Below, piece after piece: positions 39,242 to 50,412 of a stretch of DNA of 64,000 nucleotides. How positions within the stretch are numbered: the stretch's first letter is position 1; every line of letters begins with the position of its first letter. The notes under the pieces were generated by a model that had not been told where the DNA came from, searched no databases, and was given only the letters and a program-made list of their open reading frames with translations. The translations under genes and the position numbers were made by a program. Source of the stretch: Hysterium pulicare CBS 123377 (Eukaryota > Ascomycota > Dothideomycetes > Hysteriales > Hysteriaceae); assembly GCA_000467715.1 (NCBI GenBank), contig AJFK01000549.1, forward strand, positions 1 through 64,000. Direction: 5' to 3'.

Positions 39242-40925
39242 TTATCGGCGACCATTTGGTTGGAGCCTGACTTGTAGAGGGGCCTTTTCCCAAAAGATGA
39301 ACGTCTTTTGGTCCCCCCAATCCCATATATCCTTCGCATTAGCTAAGGAAACATCGAACTTGAAAAGCAGCTTTGCGAGAACTAATCGCATTTCCGCATA
39401 GGCAAGTTTCATTCCAATGCAGCTATGCCTTCCAGCGTTGAACGGTTGAAAAGCAGCCATGTCATCGGTATCATGATGTAGGAAACGCTCTGGGATGAAG
39501 GAATTAGGATGGCGGAAATTGCGTGGTGAGCGAAAGGCGGCAAACTGGTTAAAGGCTATGTAGGTCTTTGACATGCGAATTAGCGCAGTCCACCTCAAAA
39601 CTTAAGTGGATGTGGCCGAACTTACTCCTTCAGGAACCACCTGACCGCACACTGTATCTCCACCTTTGGGGACGATTCTTGGGACTCCAATTGCAGACGG
39701 TGGACACAGCCGCAGCCCTTCATTAATGACGGCGTTTAGATACTCTAGATTTCCAGTAGACCCAATTGTGATTTGAGACTCATTTTCGAAAGAGTTTTGG
39801 ATATCTTCTACGAGGTTATGCATAGCTCCACGGTGTTGGAGGAGCATACGAAGGATGCCGGAAAGGGCACTCGCCGTTGTCTCGCTTCCAGCGAATATCA
39901 GTATGGTCATGTTGAGCTCCCATTCTGCAGTTGTAAAGTCGCCTTTCTCGTCGCTGTACTTCTTGGTCGGTGTGATGAAGTCGGGGCGATCGGTGTCAAG
40001 CTCCAGTCGCTTTCTAGCTTTCGCCGCGCTCATTTCCCGATGGTCTATCTGCCTTTGCATGATCTTTTTTGGAAGCACATATCGCAATAACTTGTGGATC
40101 GGAGGGTATAAATTGATTGATGAGATGAGAGCAAGGCCCTTCCCGAAGTCATGTGCGATTTCCACCCAAGGGTGAGCTTTCCCGTTCTTGACACAATCAA
40201 AGGACTCTCCGAATGAAAGATCTCCGGATATATCGAAGGTCAAGAAATCGAGCCATTGAACGAGATCAATGACTCCCCCTTCCTTATTCTGGAGTTTCCT
40301 GAGTTCCTCGATCCAAGCATCAACATATCCCTCAATGGCCGGGGATTGTTCTTTCAGGCTCTTCTCACTGAAAGAATGCACAAATGCCTTACGGTATCTA
40401 GAATGTGCTTCTTCATCATATCCTAGGAGAGAGTGAGGCTCGTCTGGAGTCATCTTTTTGAACCAAGTGCGGTTGCGTTCAAAAGGTAAATGGCCTGGTC
40501 GGTTGCCGTAGATGTCCTTCCATGCCCTTGAATCCGTGTAGGACAACTCATTTGGTGCAATCCTTACGACTGGTCCATATTTATGATGGAAATCTTCCAT
40601 GCGTCGATGAAGTTCGCCTCTATGCATGGCTATAACATAGGGGAGTCTGAAAGCTCTCCAGACCAATGGTCCGGGATAGCGGCGTAAAGGATGCAGAAAA
40701 ATGTTGTGTAAAGCATACAGTAGAACAAACTAAGAATATTACATGGAGGTCGAGCTGAAAGAATGCCAACATCGTACTCACTTGAACTGCGATTGCTAGA
40801 ACGAAAGCTATGATGCCGAGTGCTCCATACCTAGACATGACGGCGACACATTCTGACATTACCTCGTTCCCATAATCGATGAATAGTCTAGGCTCCTTCG
40901 GCAACGCTCCCCATTTAGAAGACAT
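39242..40925 (-). CDS. cytochrome P450 monooxygenase
   Basis: Three exons (40925-40782, 40729-39626, 39565-39242) give 523 residues in phase. A membrane anchor (YGALGIIAFVLAIAVQ) is followed by the Pro-rich hinge HPLRRYPGPL. The I-helix reads IFAGSETTASALSG, the ExxR motif is EGLR, and the haem loop is FNAGRHSCIG with Cys465 as thiolate ligand. RVCL-type sequence around NFRHPNSFIPERF is also usual. The enzyme is bound to the ER and needs a P450 reductase. In the I-helix the residue pair is E-T rather than D-T, common in fungal P450s. No other biosynthetic gene flanks it, so it is probably a stand-alone P450 and not part of the 53-64 kb group. Substrate is unknown. The last intron's 3' site is AAAG, less common but consistent in phase. 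Confidence 0.92.
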
Positions 40926-41652
40926 TTTCAAGTGAAGATTCGCGTTTTGGTTAGAGAGACTGGATGAGTTGGAGGAGCGCAGCGCTGACGCAATTGACTA
41001 GGAAAGAACCGAGATCACCTAGTCTTATTTGGGACATTCATGTAACATTCCAATACAGAAGCATGCCTTAGCGGAATACATACCTCCGGCTTTCGAATAA
41101 GAGGATACTACTAAGAAGCCCTGACTAGAGAGTCTTGCACGACACATGAGCAATCGGATAGTTGTACAGAACCATTCCCCACTTGCTGACTGGTCGAATA
41201 TTGCCCGATGAGCGAGTGCAAATCTGTCCACTTATGATAAGTAGTACTTATAATAAGTAATACTTCGAATACATTGAGTTACACCTAACAGTACAGCGTC
41301 CTTTGGTCAACGTTAAACGGCTGAACATATATGTAAATGGGGTTTCAAGAGGTCAGATCAAACTTCGCGCAGTTGGTTCGAGAATGACTGGCCACTCTAC
41401 TCAGGCAGAACGACTCACAAAACAGTACCGAGTCCAGCTCGCTCGGGAGACTTGGGTCCTGAACGGAAATCTTCACGTTAGTATGATAATAACCGAAAAC
41501 ATCATCAGATGGAAAGATCCTAACTTAAAACGATAGATCATTAGAAGAAATTATGATGGGATATACAAAATGCGATGCCAAATTCCTAATGCCTAAACAT
41601 GCAAGACCTCAATACTGAATCAAAAAGGAAATCCAAACTTACCTTATCCTCC
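40926..41652. other. intergenic
   Basis: P450 promoter on one side, 3' end of the Asn-rich zinc-knuckle gene on the other. An AT-rich near-palindrome (AAGTAGTACTTATAATAAGT) lies near 41240. No gene seen. Confidence 0.5.
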
Positions 41653-43308
41653 CTAAACCTTAAACCAAGTCGGCACACTCACCTCCCCAATAATACTCTT
41701 ACACATACACAACCCCGAATGTCCCGTCCCAGTCCAACGCGCCATCCCCTCTCCATACCCCACCGTATTCGCAGCAGGGGTATTGCACATAACAATATCC
41801 TCCTCGATATCATACACATTCGCCTCAGTCCAACAGTTCTTACATCTAAGCACACACCCTTGAGCACCGGCGCGATTGATGGCAGCGTCAACGTCATCTT
41901 GGATGGCGCGATCATCGGCCGACGTCCAGATCTTGACGCCTGGGAAATAGGTCTGGTGGTTGCCGGGGAGATTGAACTCGTGAAGGTGGTTGTAGATTTT
42001 GCTCGCGCCGGCTTCGGTGCCGTACATAGGCTGTTTGTGTGGGAAGCGGGCAAGAGTTGTGGGGAGGAGGGACGACGGACGACGGAGGGGGTCATTTTCG
42101 TCGTCGGAGTTGTGTTCATCTGCAAGAAGGCCTTTAAGGCCACCCTTGACCTTCTTCCCGTTAAGAAGGTCGGATACAAGCTTGAGCGTGTTGTTGTGCA
42201 CTTCTAACATCGAGGCCGTGGTATCCGGTTTCTTAGCTTTGGCGGACATGGGATGTTCATTCGATGCGCGGCAGGAGTCGTTGGGACAGATGACCGACCC
42301 CGCCCAGGGACCTGGGTTCTTGAGGAAGGCGACATTATGGCTGCATAATCTGCACGGGTAGGCGAAGGTGCTTTCCCTCTCAAAATGCTCTGCTGGCTTC
42401 AATGTGCTAAAAGTAGGTATGTTCTGAGGTCGATATGGCTGCTTCTCCGCCGGTGCCTTATACAGTTGATGCCTGAACTTTGGCGGGCATCTCCCTTCGA
42501 AATCTTCCTTGTTGCACGTCACGGAGTTCGCCTTGTGGCCGAATTTCTGGCAGTAGATGCACCAAGGCATGGGCTCCGGGGCAGAGAAATGTGCTTGTGG
42601 AGGCGTCATGACGAAATCTTCATCTTCGTCAACGTAGCTTTCTTCGGGAAGCGATTGATCTCTGTTGATCCATTCCTCCGTGATCTTAGTGATTTGATGC
42701 TCCCACTTCGACTTTCCCGTGGTTGCGGCAACGGACTTATCACAGGAACGCGTAACGTGGTGCTCGGAAGAGCAGTGCCAACACCAAAGAATCTCGTCGT
42801 ATGCTTTAAGGATCTTCTCCGTACTCTCTTCGCGGAATTTCTCGAGCTGTTTGCAGTCGTACATCGTATGATCGCCTTTGCCGTCACCTTTGCACCACTG
42901 GCAGATCAGCCCTGATTTCTCCCCGTTCTCGGCGGCAAGGCTTGCGACCCCTCCAAAGGGACAGTGTTGAGTTCTGTGGTAATGGTTACCGCAGCCACAC
43001 CATTCATTTTGAGAAAGTTCCTTGGCCCAGCAGTTGTCTTTCGCGTGGCCATTCTTTGCGCATTTCACGCATCTGTTGGGTTTCCCATTTCCGGAGTTGT
43101 TATTATTCTTCTGAACGCGGTTATTGCCCTGGTTCTTGTTGTGCTTATTATTATTGTTGTTGTTATTGCCATTACCTGGGCTGCGACACTCATTTGTGGC
43201 GTGATTGCCCGGGCCGTGATATTTGCAGTGTTTTTGGCCCTTATTCTGAGTGGAGTTGTTGTTCCGCTTGTTATTCTTACCTTGAAACCCTCCCCTGTTT
43301 TTGCCCAT
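41653..43308 (-). CDS. Asn-rich protein with several zinc-knuckle-like motifs
   Basis: A single intronless frame of 551 residues from ATG 43308. The first ~90 residues are basic and Asn/Gly/Lys-rich (GNGNNNNNNNKHNKNQGNN) around a first knuckle-like motif CKYHGPGNHATNEC. Further Cys/His sets follow: CVKCAKNGHAKDNC, then CGCGNHYHRTQHC, CQWCKGDGKGDHTMYDC, CWHCSSEHHVTRSC and CIYCQKFGHKANSVTC. The C-terminal half has scattered Cys pairs (CRLCSHNVAF; CKNCWTEANVYD) in a separate, apparently folded part. Knuckles plus a basic low-complexity head point to binding of RNA or single-stranded DNA. The first motif recalls the knuckle of retroelement Gag proteins, so descent from such a gene is possible, but no polymerase or integrase sequence is near. 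I recognise no named family. Confidence 0.75.
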   Translation of the reverse strand: MGKNRGGFQGKNNKRNNNSTQNKGQKHCKYHGPGNHATNECRSPGNGNNNNNNNKHNKNQGNNRVQKNNNNSGNGKPNRCVKCAKNGHAKDNCWAKELSQNEWCGCGNHYHRTQHCPFGGVASLAAENGEKSGLICQWCKGDGKGDHTMYDCKQLEKFREESTEKILKAYDEILWCWHCSSEHHVTRSCDKSVAATTGKSKWEHQITKITEEWINRDQSLPEESYVDEDEDFVMTPPQAHFSAPEPMPWCIYCQKFGHKANSVTCNKEDFEGRCPPKFRHQLYKAPAEKQPYRPQNIPTFSTLKPAEHFERESTFAYPCRLCSHNVAFLKNPGPWAGSVICPNDSCRASNEHPMSAKAKKPDTTASMLEVHNNTLKLVSDLLNGKKVKGGLKGLLADEHNSDDENDPLRRPSSLLPTTLARFPHKQPMYGTEAGASKIYNHLHEFNLPGNHQTYFPGVKIWTSADDRAIQDDVDAAINRAGAQGCVLRCKNCWTEANVYDIEEDIVMCNTPAANTVGYGEGMARWTGTGHSGLCMCKSIIGEVSVPTWFKV

Positions 43309-43978
43309 GATGAATGGATGAATCGATCGCTTGCTCGATAGTTTCTAGAGACGAGAGTGTGAGAGAGGATAGTTAATGAAGTTTGGGGCGAAAGACTATA
43401 GAATAATGTAAATCATGCAAGTTGCGCCAGCGCAGGGTATCAAAATGATTGAAAGTAAGTTAGTGAGCTGGCTGCGACGGAAGTGGATATATTATAGTCT
43501 AGTCTCAAGGAAGACAATAGCCTTGTTCGCCATCCTTTGAGGTTGTGGGAGCTTTGAGAGATCTTTGTCGGCTGTCAAAGGACGATGTAAGTCATAAAGA
43601 GAGCTGCCGAAAATAGGGAATAGCTTCTTCAAGCAACAAAGAAATTGAAGTTCCATACGGGTCAAAGAATATTCCTTTGTTCGCCACCGATGCGTGAAGC
43701 CACCAGGTTGATATGCTTTAGATGCTATTGCTGAGTCCTTTCGCATGCGTGTCATAATTCGTCGTTTGTGGAGGACCTCGGGATATGTCTGTGTCCACCA
43801 ACTTTCTTTACCACCAGCTTACAAATGGCTTGGACTCAGTACAAGGCATCAAAGCAAGTTGCCTTCTTTAAAATGATCTTGAAAGTAGCATAAGAAGTAT
43901 AACTTAATTTAAAGGGGTCCGGCATACGATGCAGACAGTATGGCGAATAATGACACCCATCGTGATTGGTCAAATCCA
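43309..43978. other. intergenic with one repeat copy
   Basis: Promoter of the Asn-rich protein gene and 3' end of the methyltransferase-like gene, with a full-length MITE-like copy (43749-43957) almost touching the latter's stop codon. Confidence 0.55.
43749..43957. repeat. MITE-like element, full-length copy
   Basis: The left end GTGTCATAATTCGTCGTT and the right end GGCGAATAATGACACC are inverted repeats. About 209 bp, non-coding. Inner blocks are CCACCAGCTTACAAATGGCT and GGCATCAAAGCAAGTTGCC. It ends about 20 bp beyond the stop codon of the gene at 43979-44938 and probably lies in that gene's 3' UTR. Confidence 0.6.
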
Positions 43979-44938
43979 TTAATTCACCTGCCCAGCCCTG
44001 TTGACTCCTCGGACCACCCACAATGGATCATTCGCACTTGCCATCAGCATAGAAAGGAGCCCTGATTGAGATGATCGGCCCTTGCGGCCACCCAAATCGA
44101 CAATCTCGATATCTTTCCATCCTGAAAAATGGAGGTAGTCCCCAACCATGTTGAGCCTCTCCCCTTCTGAGACCTGTAACCATCTTTTGACTGCCTTGGT
44201 TGGAAAGCACCGATTACTGATGACTAAGTGTACTACACCGCCCTCGTTCATTATACCTCTCAAACTCTGTAGCACCTCTGTAGGATGAACGAGGTAATCG
44301 ATCGAAACGACGCAAGTAGCCGCATCCAATTTCTCCGAACCGAGTATCTCATCTCGCAGAATTGACTCGATGTCCGGGTCATCGTTTAGGTCCCTCAGTA
44401 CCCTCCCGCTATTGAGCGTCTTGTTGTATTCCAACTCTGGCTTGCTCATGCCCATCCCCGTAACATGAATATTATTGCTTTGCACCTCCTCTTCGATCTC
44501 CCGAGGATAATGGCTTATCCAACTCGAGCAGAAGTCTAGGATTCTGCCTTTATGAGGAAGGCTCGAGGAATAATACTGTTTCAATTGGTCGATAGCGTGG
44601 TCGTCGATGTGAGTTACAAAGCGAGGCTGACTGTAGAAGGACGAGTCGGAAGAGGGGTCTTCGCGTTCGAAATCGGAGGCAGTATATGGCCAGGCGGCAT
44701 GGCGAGGAGTATATGATCTTGTTGGCCACGCCCTGGTTGCAGGATCATCCAAGGGTGGGTTGTTTGACATTGTGGATGTCGATCTGGATTTAAGTTGCGA
44801 AGTAAAGAAAACGGTGGTAGCAAAAGCCGCAATGCCTACCGCTGAAGCTGATCCGCGAATGCTCCGTGAGAATGATGAGTGCATGGGGTTGTATTTGCAA
44901 CTACGTGTGACATGGGAAAATACGCTGAAAACGTTCAT
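43979..44938 (-). CDS. SAM-dependent methyltransferase-like protein
   Basis: A single frame of 319 residues. The head is Ser/Arg-rich with a hydrophobic stretch (ASAVGIAAFATTVFF) that may be a mitochondrial or membrane targeting region. Later Met codons (M19, M57) could also start the protein. The core reads KGRILDFCSSWISHYP (motif I region), later GMGMSKPELEYNK, then ATCVVSIDYLVHP and GGVVHLVISNRCFP. This order fits class I methyltransferases. The motif I glycines are partly replaced (DFCSSW rather than D-GCG-G). This variant is seen in a widespread eukaryotic and cyanobacterial group of methyltransferase-like proteins, but the substrate is not known to me. A MITE-like repeat sits directly behind the stop. 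Confidence 0.75.
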   Translation of the reverse strand: MNVFSVFSHVTRSCKYNPMHSSFSRSIRGSASAVGIAAFATTVFFTSQLKSRSTSTMSNNPPLDDPATRAWPTRSYTPRHAAWPYTASDFEREDPSSDSSFYSQPRFVTHIDDHAIDQLKQYYSSSLPHKGRILDFCSSWISHYPREIEEEVQSNNIHVTGMGMSKPELEYNKTLNSGRVLRDLNDDPDIESILRDEILGSEKLDAATCVVSIDYLVHPTEVLQSLRGIMNEGGVVHLVISNRCFPTKAVKRWLQVSEGERLNMVGDYLHFSGWKDIEIVDLGGRKGRSSQSGLLSMLMASANDPLWVVRGVNRAGQVN

Positions 44939-46217
44939 GTCTTCATGCGTAATCGGAAATGGAAGGTTCGACAGGCTTTCGGTAACGCCATGGATTTCGA
45001 GGGCGGAACGTATAAATGCAGGAAGAAAATCGAAGCCATCGTTGAAAAGAGGGATGCGCTATCGGTATGTTCCAGTATTCTAACAGTGATGATGTCTGCA
45101 TGTTTCCCGCCGATCTCGAATTCGGCATTATCGGCCTTACGTTTTACCGGAAGTTTCCAGTCACGTGCAGCTTCTCGCATGGTGCCTGAGGTATCAAGTC
45201 TTTCTGTTGATACGCCTCACGTCTTTGTCCCTCAGACGCTTTGCTGAACGAACAATAATAGAAATTTGCCCTTAATAACCGTATTACACCAATCATCCAA
45301 ACAAAGCATTTTGCTACGATCAGCCTTGCCAAGACAGTCCTTGAAAATTACGTGCATCGAATGCATGAAGACCCAAGCACCAACCGCCTTCCAAGGTTCC
45401 ATCCCCGCCCTGCCAACCACTCTTCAACCTCCACAATTTCATACGGCAACCCCGTGAACCACCCGCCAAGCATGCTGCACTTGGTGAGCACCACGAACAG
45501 GTTCCTCGGGAGGCAAATTACGCAAGCGCTTCGCCCATTCGCGCCGTCCCGCCACCCGTTACTGGGGTCTAGACGAGATTGAGCATGTTACGAGAAGGCG
45601 AATAGAAGGCCGGCGACGCGCCCACCAGCTCCGGAACCGCAACACGGTCCACACAAGGCCCTAAACTTGCCCCCCGACGGTCTCGTGTTAAGCATATTAT
45701 CCTGTAACCTGGAATCCGGTCAAGAATTTAGATTGGAGGCAATATGAAGAGGCGGCAAGGCGGACTATGATGCGAGATTGAGTAATTGATGCAAGCGTTA
45801 CCAGGCGGCTAGACGAGAGTGGTGGAGGAAGTAAAGGGACACGTGAGAGGGTCGCGCAAGAGGTTGAAGACTATGATTAGCTTGAAATAGTCTATTCCTA
45901 GTACGTATGATTTAGTAAACATTAACAGCTCTGGTGCCTTGGATCTATAAGAAGAGGTAGCATTTTACAATATGGAACTAAGGCAATCGATCTAGTAAGT
46001 AATAGAATACAAAATCCAAACAGATAATATTCAGATGATATGTTTAGTAAGACTTATCCGTATTCCGATAGCTCACTCTAAAAGACTCATCCTCTCTTGC
46101 ACGCCGCCAATACTATGTCATATATTCTTCACCGCGAAGGACGAAAGTATCGTCTCGTAAGTGGAACCACGGAGCAATTCGAATACGGCAATACCGCATT
46201 CGTGACTTACCAATGTC
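44939..46217. other. intergenic
   Basis: About 1.3 kb between the methyltransferase-like gene and the DUF1254 remnant. Open frames are short and without domains. AT-rich after 45850. Confidence 0.5.
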
Positions 46218-47606
46218 TTATTCCGCGATTGCGGAAATCTTTTCAATCAATGGATATTGCCATGATCCATTGGTCAATGCTGGAGTCGGAGCATATAGTC
46301 GAACTAAGTATTGGGATGCCTACGTTAAACGGTATCAATGATAGCATCAAGAGTCGAGACTTACGAATGACGGTAAAATTTGAGCCGTCCGTAGGTGCGG
46401 GGAGCCAGCTGTTGAAAACTTCAGCATCCTACAAGTTCGAATTTGGGAGGGCAATCACCTGTTAGTCCAATTTGAGGGAGGAGTTTCATCGCTCTGTTGG
46501 ACCAGAATCCGAAGTTGACTTTTTGGGCTCGAGGGGACACCGTATGCTTCGTAAACCAGCTCACCGTCAGGATACGTAATATTGCTTCGATCGCCCACGG
46601 AACATCGATCCAGCGAATTTGGCACGAACTCTCCCGACTAGTTGTACGTGGTCGAACTCCAAAATCCACCATCCGCAAAGGGAGGAGGCTGAGAAAAAGT
46701 GTAAAGATATGCTTGTTCGCTAGCGAGCTGCATCGACTGGGATTGGTATTCTGGATATAGGGCTTGCTCGACAACCTGCTCGAGATAACCGATCTGTCCA
46801 ATTACAGCTCTATTAACGTAGTCCGATCGGTATGTTCCTTGCGGAACATTGATACCAGCCATTTCCTAGGCTTTCAGATGAGGTCTGGATATATTGCTCT
46901 GCGTTTGCCAACGCGATCTCCCTGGCGAGCGTCACGTTTACACCTGGCACAGGATGATATCGTCCGTTGTAAATGCCTGCTTCAGTGAGTCCACGGTAGA
47001 CACCTCGGGGACTCGTGATATTCCAAGGCGGATTCGCAGGCGTAAGTCGAGCCGTCAACTTCAAGATGGCAGGGGGGTCCGATGTTGTATTGCCAAGGTC
47101 AGCAAACTGAGATATGGACAGTACTGGAACGTTGCGTCGATATGGAGCAGGAATGGCCGTAATGTTGCACTTTTGAACCACAGACTGGACATATTCGAGA
47201 TCGCTTTCGTTGTTCTTGATGAGCACACGGACGAGCACAGTCTCTTGGGCTATTGGTGAAGAGACGTGTCCTTGGTAACGGTTGCCCGTATCATTCCCTG
47301 ATGGAGCTCCAGCGTAGATGGAACTGCTTTCGGAAAGATGCATCAAGTATTCGCCAGCAGAGTTGTTGATGATGCTGCCGATGTCCGCGAAGATGCTTCT
47401 AAATTTAATTCAAAACGTGCTCAGCTGTCGTTCCAACGCAGGCAGATCAATACATACGGGTCATATATCGCAAAATTCCAGTACCTGTCAGGACCTATCT
47501 CTGGAACAGTGACGACCATGTTCTTTTCCGAAAGATCAAAGATGCCAGATGCGTATAGGGTGTCGACATTTGGATAGCAGGGCTGGCCAGTTGTTGCAAG
47601 GTGATC
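46218..47606 (-). pseudogene. DUF1254/DUF1214 protein, decayed
   Basis: Reading leftwards from 47606 the sequence codes a DUF1254 part (NVDTLYASGIFDLSEKNMVV, DRYWNFAIYDPY). After an intron it goes on through IGYLEQVVEQALYPEY to a DUF1214 part (PPPFADGGFWSSTTYN, SGEFVPNSLDR, TYPDGELVY). It ends, after two more introns, with FTVILRLYAPTPALTNG and a TAA at 46218. Lesions: an in-frame TAG just before the first homologous block (47607-47609), a one-base gain after GNGW near 46833, and a TAG between YN and SGE near 46636. The usual N-terminus is missing. The two nonsense codons are C-to-T-type changes of Gln codons if the ancestor had CAG. Relatives are secreted or periplasmic proteins of unknown activity. 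Confidence 0.7.
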
Positions 47607-47813
47607 CTAAGACTTCAGGGTATTGACTGATCCCGCAGACAAAGCCTCTATAGCGGTCGTGCCGAAGTATGTGACGGAACAGCACTTCAGCGGCTGGAAT
47701 AGGTCTCTCAGCAACGGATCCTTGGGATTATTTGTAAGTCACCACCTTCATCTACCCCATCATGCTCTCATGTATACACCGAGATCATACGTATGCTAAG
47801 TAACTACGCCCAG

Positions 47814-48666
47814 CCATCTCAACTCCATCGAAAAAGACCAATACAACAACTATCTAATCTCCTCGCGCTACCTCTCCACCCTCTTCTACATCTCCGGCAG
47901 CACCGGCTCCATACTCTGGAGTTTCGGCGGCAAACTCAACGACTTTATCCTCCTCCGCTTCCCCAACTCCAACTCCTTCTCTTTCCAACACCATGCCCGC
48001 ACCCACGCCCAAAATACAATCTCAATGACACTCTCCCTCTTCGACAACGGCAGCGACGGATCCCCCGCCGCGCCCTCAAACATCACACAGCCTTACTCGT
48101 CCGGCATGCTCATCGACATCAACGCCGCGACCAAAACCGCGACGCTGAGACAGCGCTACGTTATCCCGAACGGCGACGTCTCGTCCACGAGCCAGGGCAG
48201 TATGCAAGTCCTGTCCAACAAAAACGTGTACATGGGATTGGGTTCCCAACCCTTCATCTCCGAGTTCAGCGCCAACGGCACCTGTATCCAGCTCGCATAA
48301 TTCGGCTCCAATTCCAGCGCTCTGGCCATTAACTACCGCTCCTTTAAAATCCCATCTCGAGACTGGATCGGCCTGTCGGCGTCGAGGCTGGCTCTATTCA
48401 CGTACGCCAATTCGTCGACGACGACGGCGCAGACGGCGTTTTGGACGAGCTGGAATGGAGCGACGCGGGTTGCGAGTTGGAAGTTTTATGGGGCTGGGAG
48501 CTTCAATGGGAGCTTTGTGGAGGTGGGGGAGAGGGCGAGGGAAGGGTCTGAGACGAGTTTTTTGGCGGATGGATTTGTGGGGTGGGGGCATTCGGAGGCT
48601 GTTGATGCGGGGGGGATGTCGCTTGGGAAGGACCCGGTCAAGATGACTTATGTTGCTGGTGGTTGA
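47814..48666 (+). pseudogene. arylsulfotransferase-like (ASST family) gene, 5' truncated
   Basis: One frame from a 3' splice site (CCCAG at 47809-47813) to TGA at 48666 matches the second half of fungal ASST-domain proteins: HLNSIEKDQYNNYLISSRYL, then SGSTGSILWSFGGKLNDF, FSFQHHARTHAQN, LFDNGSDGS, GSMQVLSNKNVYMGLGSQP, and finally AFWTSWNGATRVASWKFYG. A TAA at 48298-48300 interrupts it just before the conserved FGS-NYRSFK stretch. No upstream exon coding the first half was found: the sequence to the left is the DUF1254 remnant on the other strand only 200 bp away. Intact relatives are extracellular beta-propeller proteins. The copy is therefore 5' deleted plus one nonsense change. The remaining 280 codons are otherwise open, so the loss may be recent. 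Confidence 0.7.
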
Positions 48667-49642
48667 GGTGGGAGGGCGGAGGTGAGTAGGGTGTTGGGAA
48701 GTGTAGGATAGATGCAGGTTTGTGGGGTGGAGATTAGTGGAAGGAGATGTTGGAAAGTTCCCTATGTCTGCTTCCCTACGTGTACTTGCCCACTTCCCTA
48801 CGTTTACTTCCCTACGTCTACTTCCCTACATCTACTTTCCCAGGGGTATTAGAATTTGGGATCATGTGATGTTCGCACGTGACTTAGGAGGTATCCTTCA
48901 TCATTCAAACAATATACAACTTCTTCAAACTGAAAACCTACATATTTAGCTTCATTTTATTAGATATGCTTTCTTGGCAAAGATGCAATTTCGGGAATAG
49001 TTCCAGGTAGATATTAACTAGCATGGCCTCCAGCGTTACGCCTGGCCGGGGTAGGTATTCCTTCTCCAAGGCAAGTTCTCCAGCGCACGTTACTCCAGAA
49101 AGCATCACTAAATAGGCAATAAAGTCCAAACTTCATAAAACACTCCTCAATACATCATAGCATCGAATCTTCATATAAAACTTTTTTTGGTTCGTCTTGA
49201 ATTACTAAGAATCTATTTATATACATACACCCTTATCTTAAAATCAAAAGAGCCGCCCGACCCAAGCCCCCGGAAAAAAACCGATATTGGGGGCCAAAAA
49301 TACACAGACACCATGGTATAAGCGCGGAAATATGCAGGGAAGAACAAGAAGATGAAGGGAAATTACAATGCTGTTAATGCTTTGGGCTTTTTTTGAAACC
49401 CAAGGTGTAAGGTGGGTATGCAAACCATATCGTAACCCCAATGCTACGCGATTTGTTTGCCGCCGCCGTTAATATATCTTGCGACACTTGATTTTGGTTT
49501 TTTAGGGGTGGGTGGCTCATGACACGCTGCTGTCGTGCATGGGCTGTGGTGGTCTAAATGAACGGAATGTCGTGCGGTAGTGTAGTACTGTACCCACACA
49601 ACCCACGCTGCAAAAAAAGCCAGCGCGTAAGCTGTTTCGATC
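48667..49642. other. intergenic with minisatellite
   Basis: About 1 kb beyond the ASST remnant, with a 14-bp minisatellite (48758-48841) and an AT-rich tail. No gene recognised. Confidence 0.55.
48758..48841. repeat. 14-bp minisatellite (TTCCCTACGTYTAC)n
   Basis: Five units, one interrupted by TTGCCCAC. Unit differences are single bases. Confidence 0.85.
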
Positions 49643-50412
49643 CTATGATTTCGGTCCAAAGACCCAGTACTGTGCTGCGTATGGAACCTGGAAGGCTGGA
49701 TCCATGCCATCGCAAGTAGCGGGAGCTTGACCGCCTGCTGTTTCGACCCGATAGACTGTGTTGACGCCGCCTTGACTGCCGCCTCCATCGATGAGGTAGA
49801 GCCATGGTACTGCTCCCTCGCCGTCTATGCCTGGGCAAGAGGTCGATGGGGCGGGCATTGTGGCATTCTTTTTCCCGTTGACTTGGGGAAAGGGCTTCGG
49901 GAGGATGTTAAAGAGGCTGAACGTGGGGACGAGGGCGGGGGTGAAGAAGTGTTCGCCGAGGATCTTGAAGTAGCCTTGGGATTCGAGGTAGAAATCCAAG
50001 CCCATTGGGAAGGTGGAGAGGGAAAGTGCGAGACCAGAGATGGTGTTGATTTTCCAAGTTGCTAGTGGGTCGGTGTTCAGACGTGTACCAAGGTCGTAGA
50101 GGGTAGCTGGATCACGGTTAGAGTCACTCTATAGAATATATGCCTTGGAACAAGCTTACCAAGCGCACCGTCAGAAACCGGTACGGCAGTATCATCAGAT
50201 GTGCAGGTGTAGTTCTGTGTGCCAATTCCAAGACCGACGAATTTCAGCTCAAGCCCTGTTGGTGGAGGAAGAGTAGAACTTGGAAGCGTGAGATGTGATA
50301 GAACGGTTGCGCTCGCCGAAGGTTTCGATGGGGATCCTCGAGGCGCGGCTATGGAAGGAGAGGCGAGAATGCAGGCCGCCAGAAGGGCCGCTTGGAGTGT
50401 TTTGGAGAACAT
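49643..50412 (-). CDS. secreted DUF3455 protein
   Basis: Two exons (50412-50160, 50106-49643; 53-nt intron) give 238 residues in phase. The signal peptide MFSKTLQAALLAACILASPS with IA before the cut is clear. A Ser/Pro/Thr-rich linker follows, then the DUF3455 fold: GLELKFVGLGIGTQNYTC, ATLYDLGTRL, YRVETAGGQAPATC and the closing VPYAAQYWVFG. Family members are abundant in secretomes of plant-associated fungi (sometimes called malate dehydrogenase-like, without activity shown). A single putative disulfide pair joins the two halves. It looks complete; function unknown. Confidence 0.88.

Noticed and set aside
46097-46465. 122-codon plus-strand frame
   Set aside because: It lies antisense to the last exons of the DUF1214 remnant, whose sequence is recognisable.
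47793-48332. 179-codon plus-strand frame rich in Leu, Arg and His
   Set aside because: It is a shadow frame of the ASST-like remnant, which has clear family motifs.
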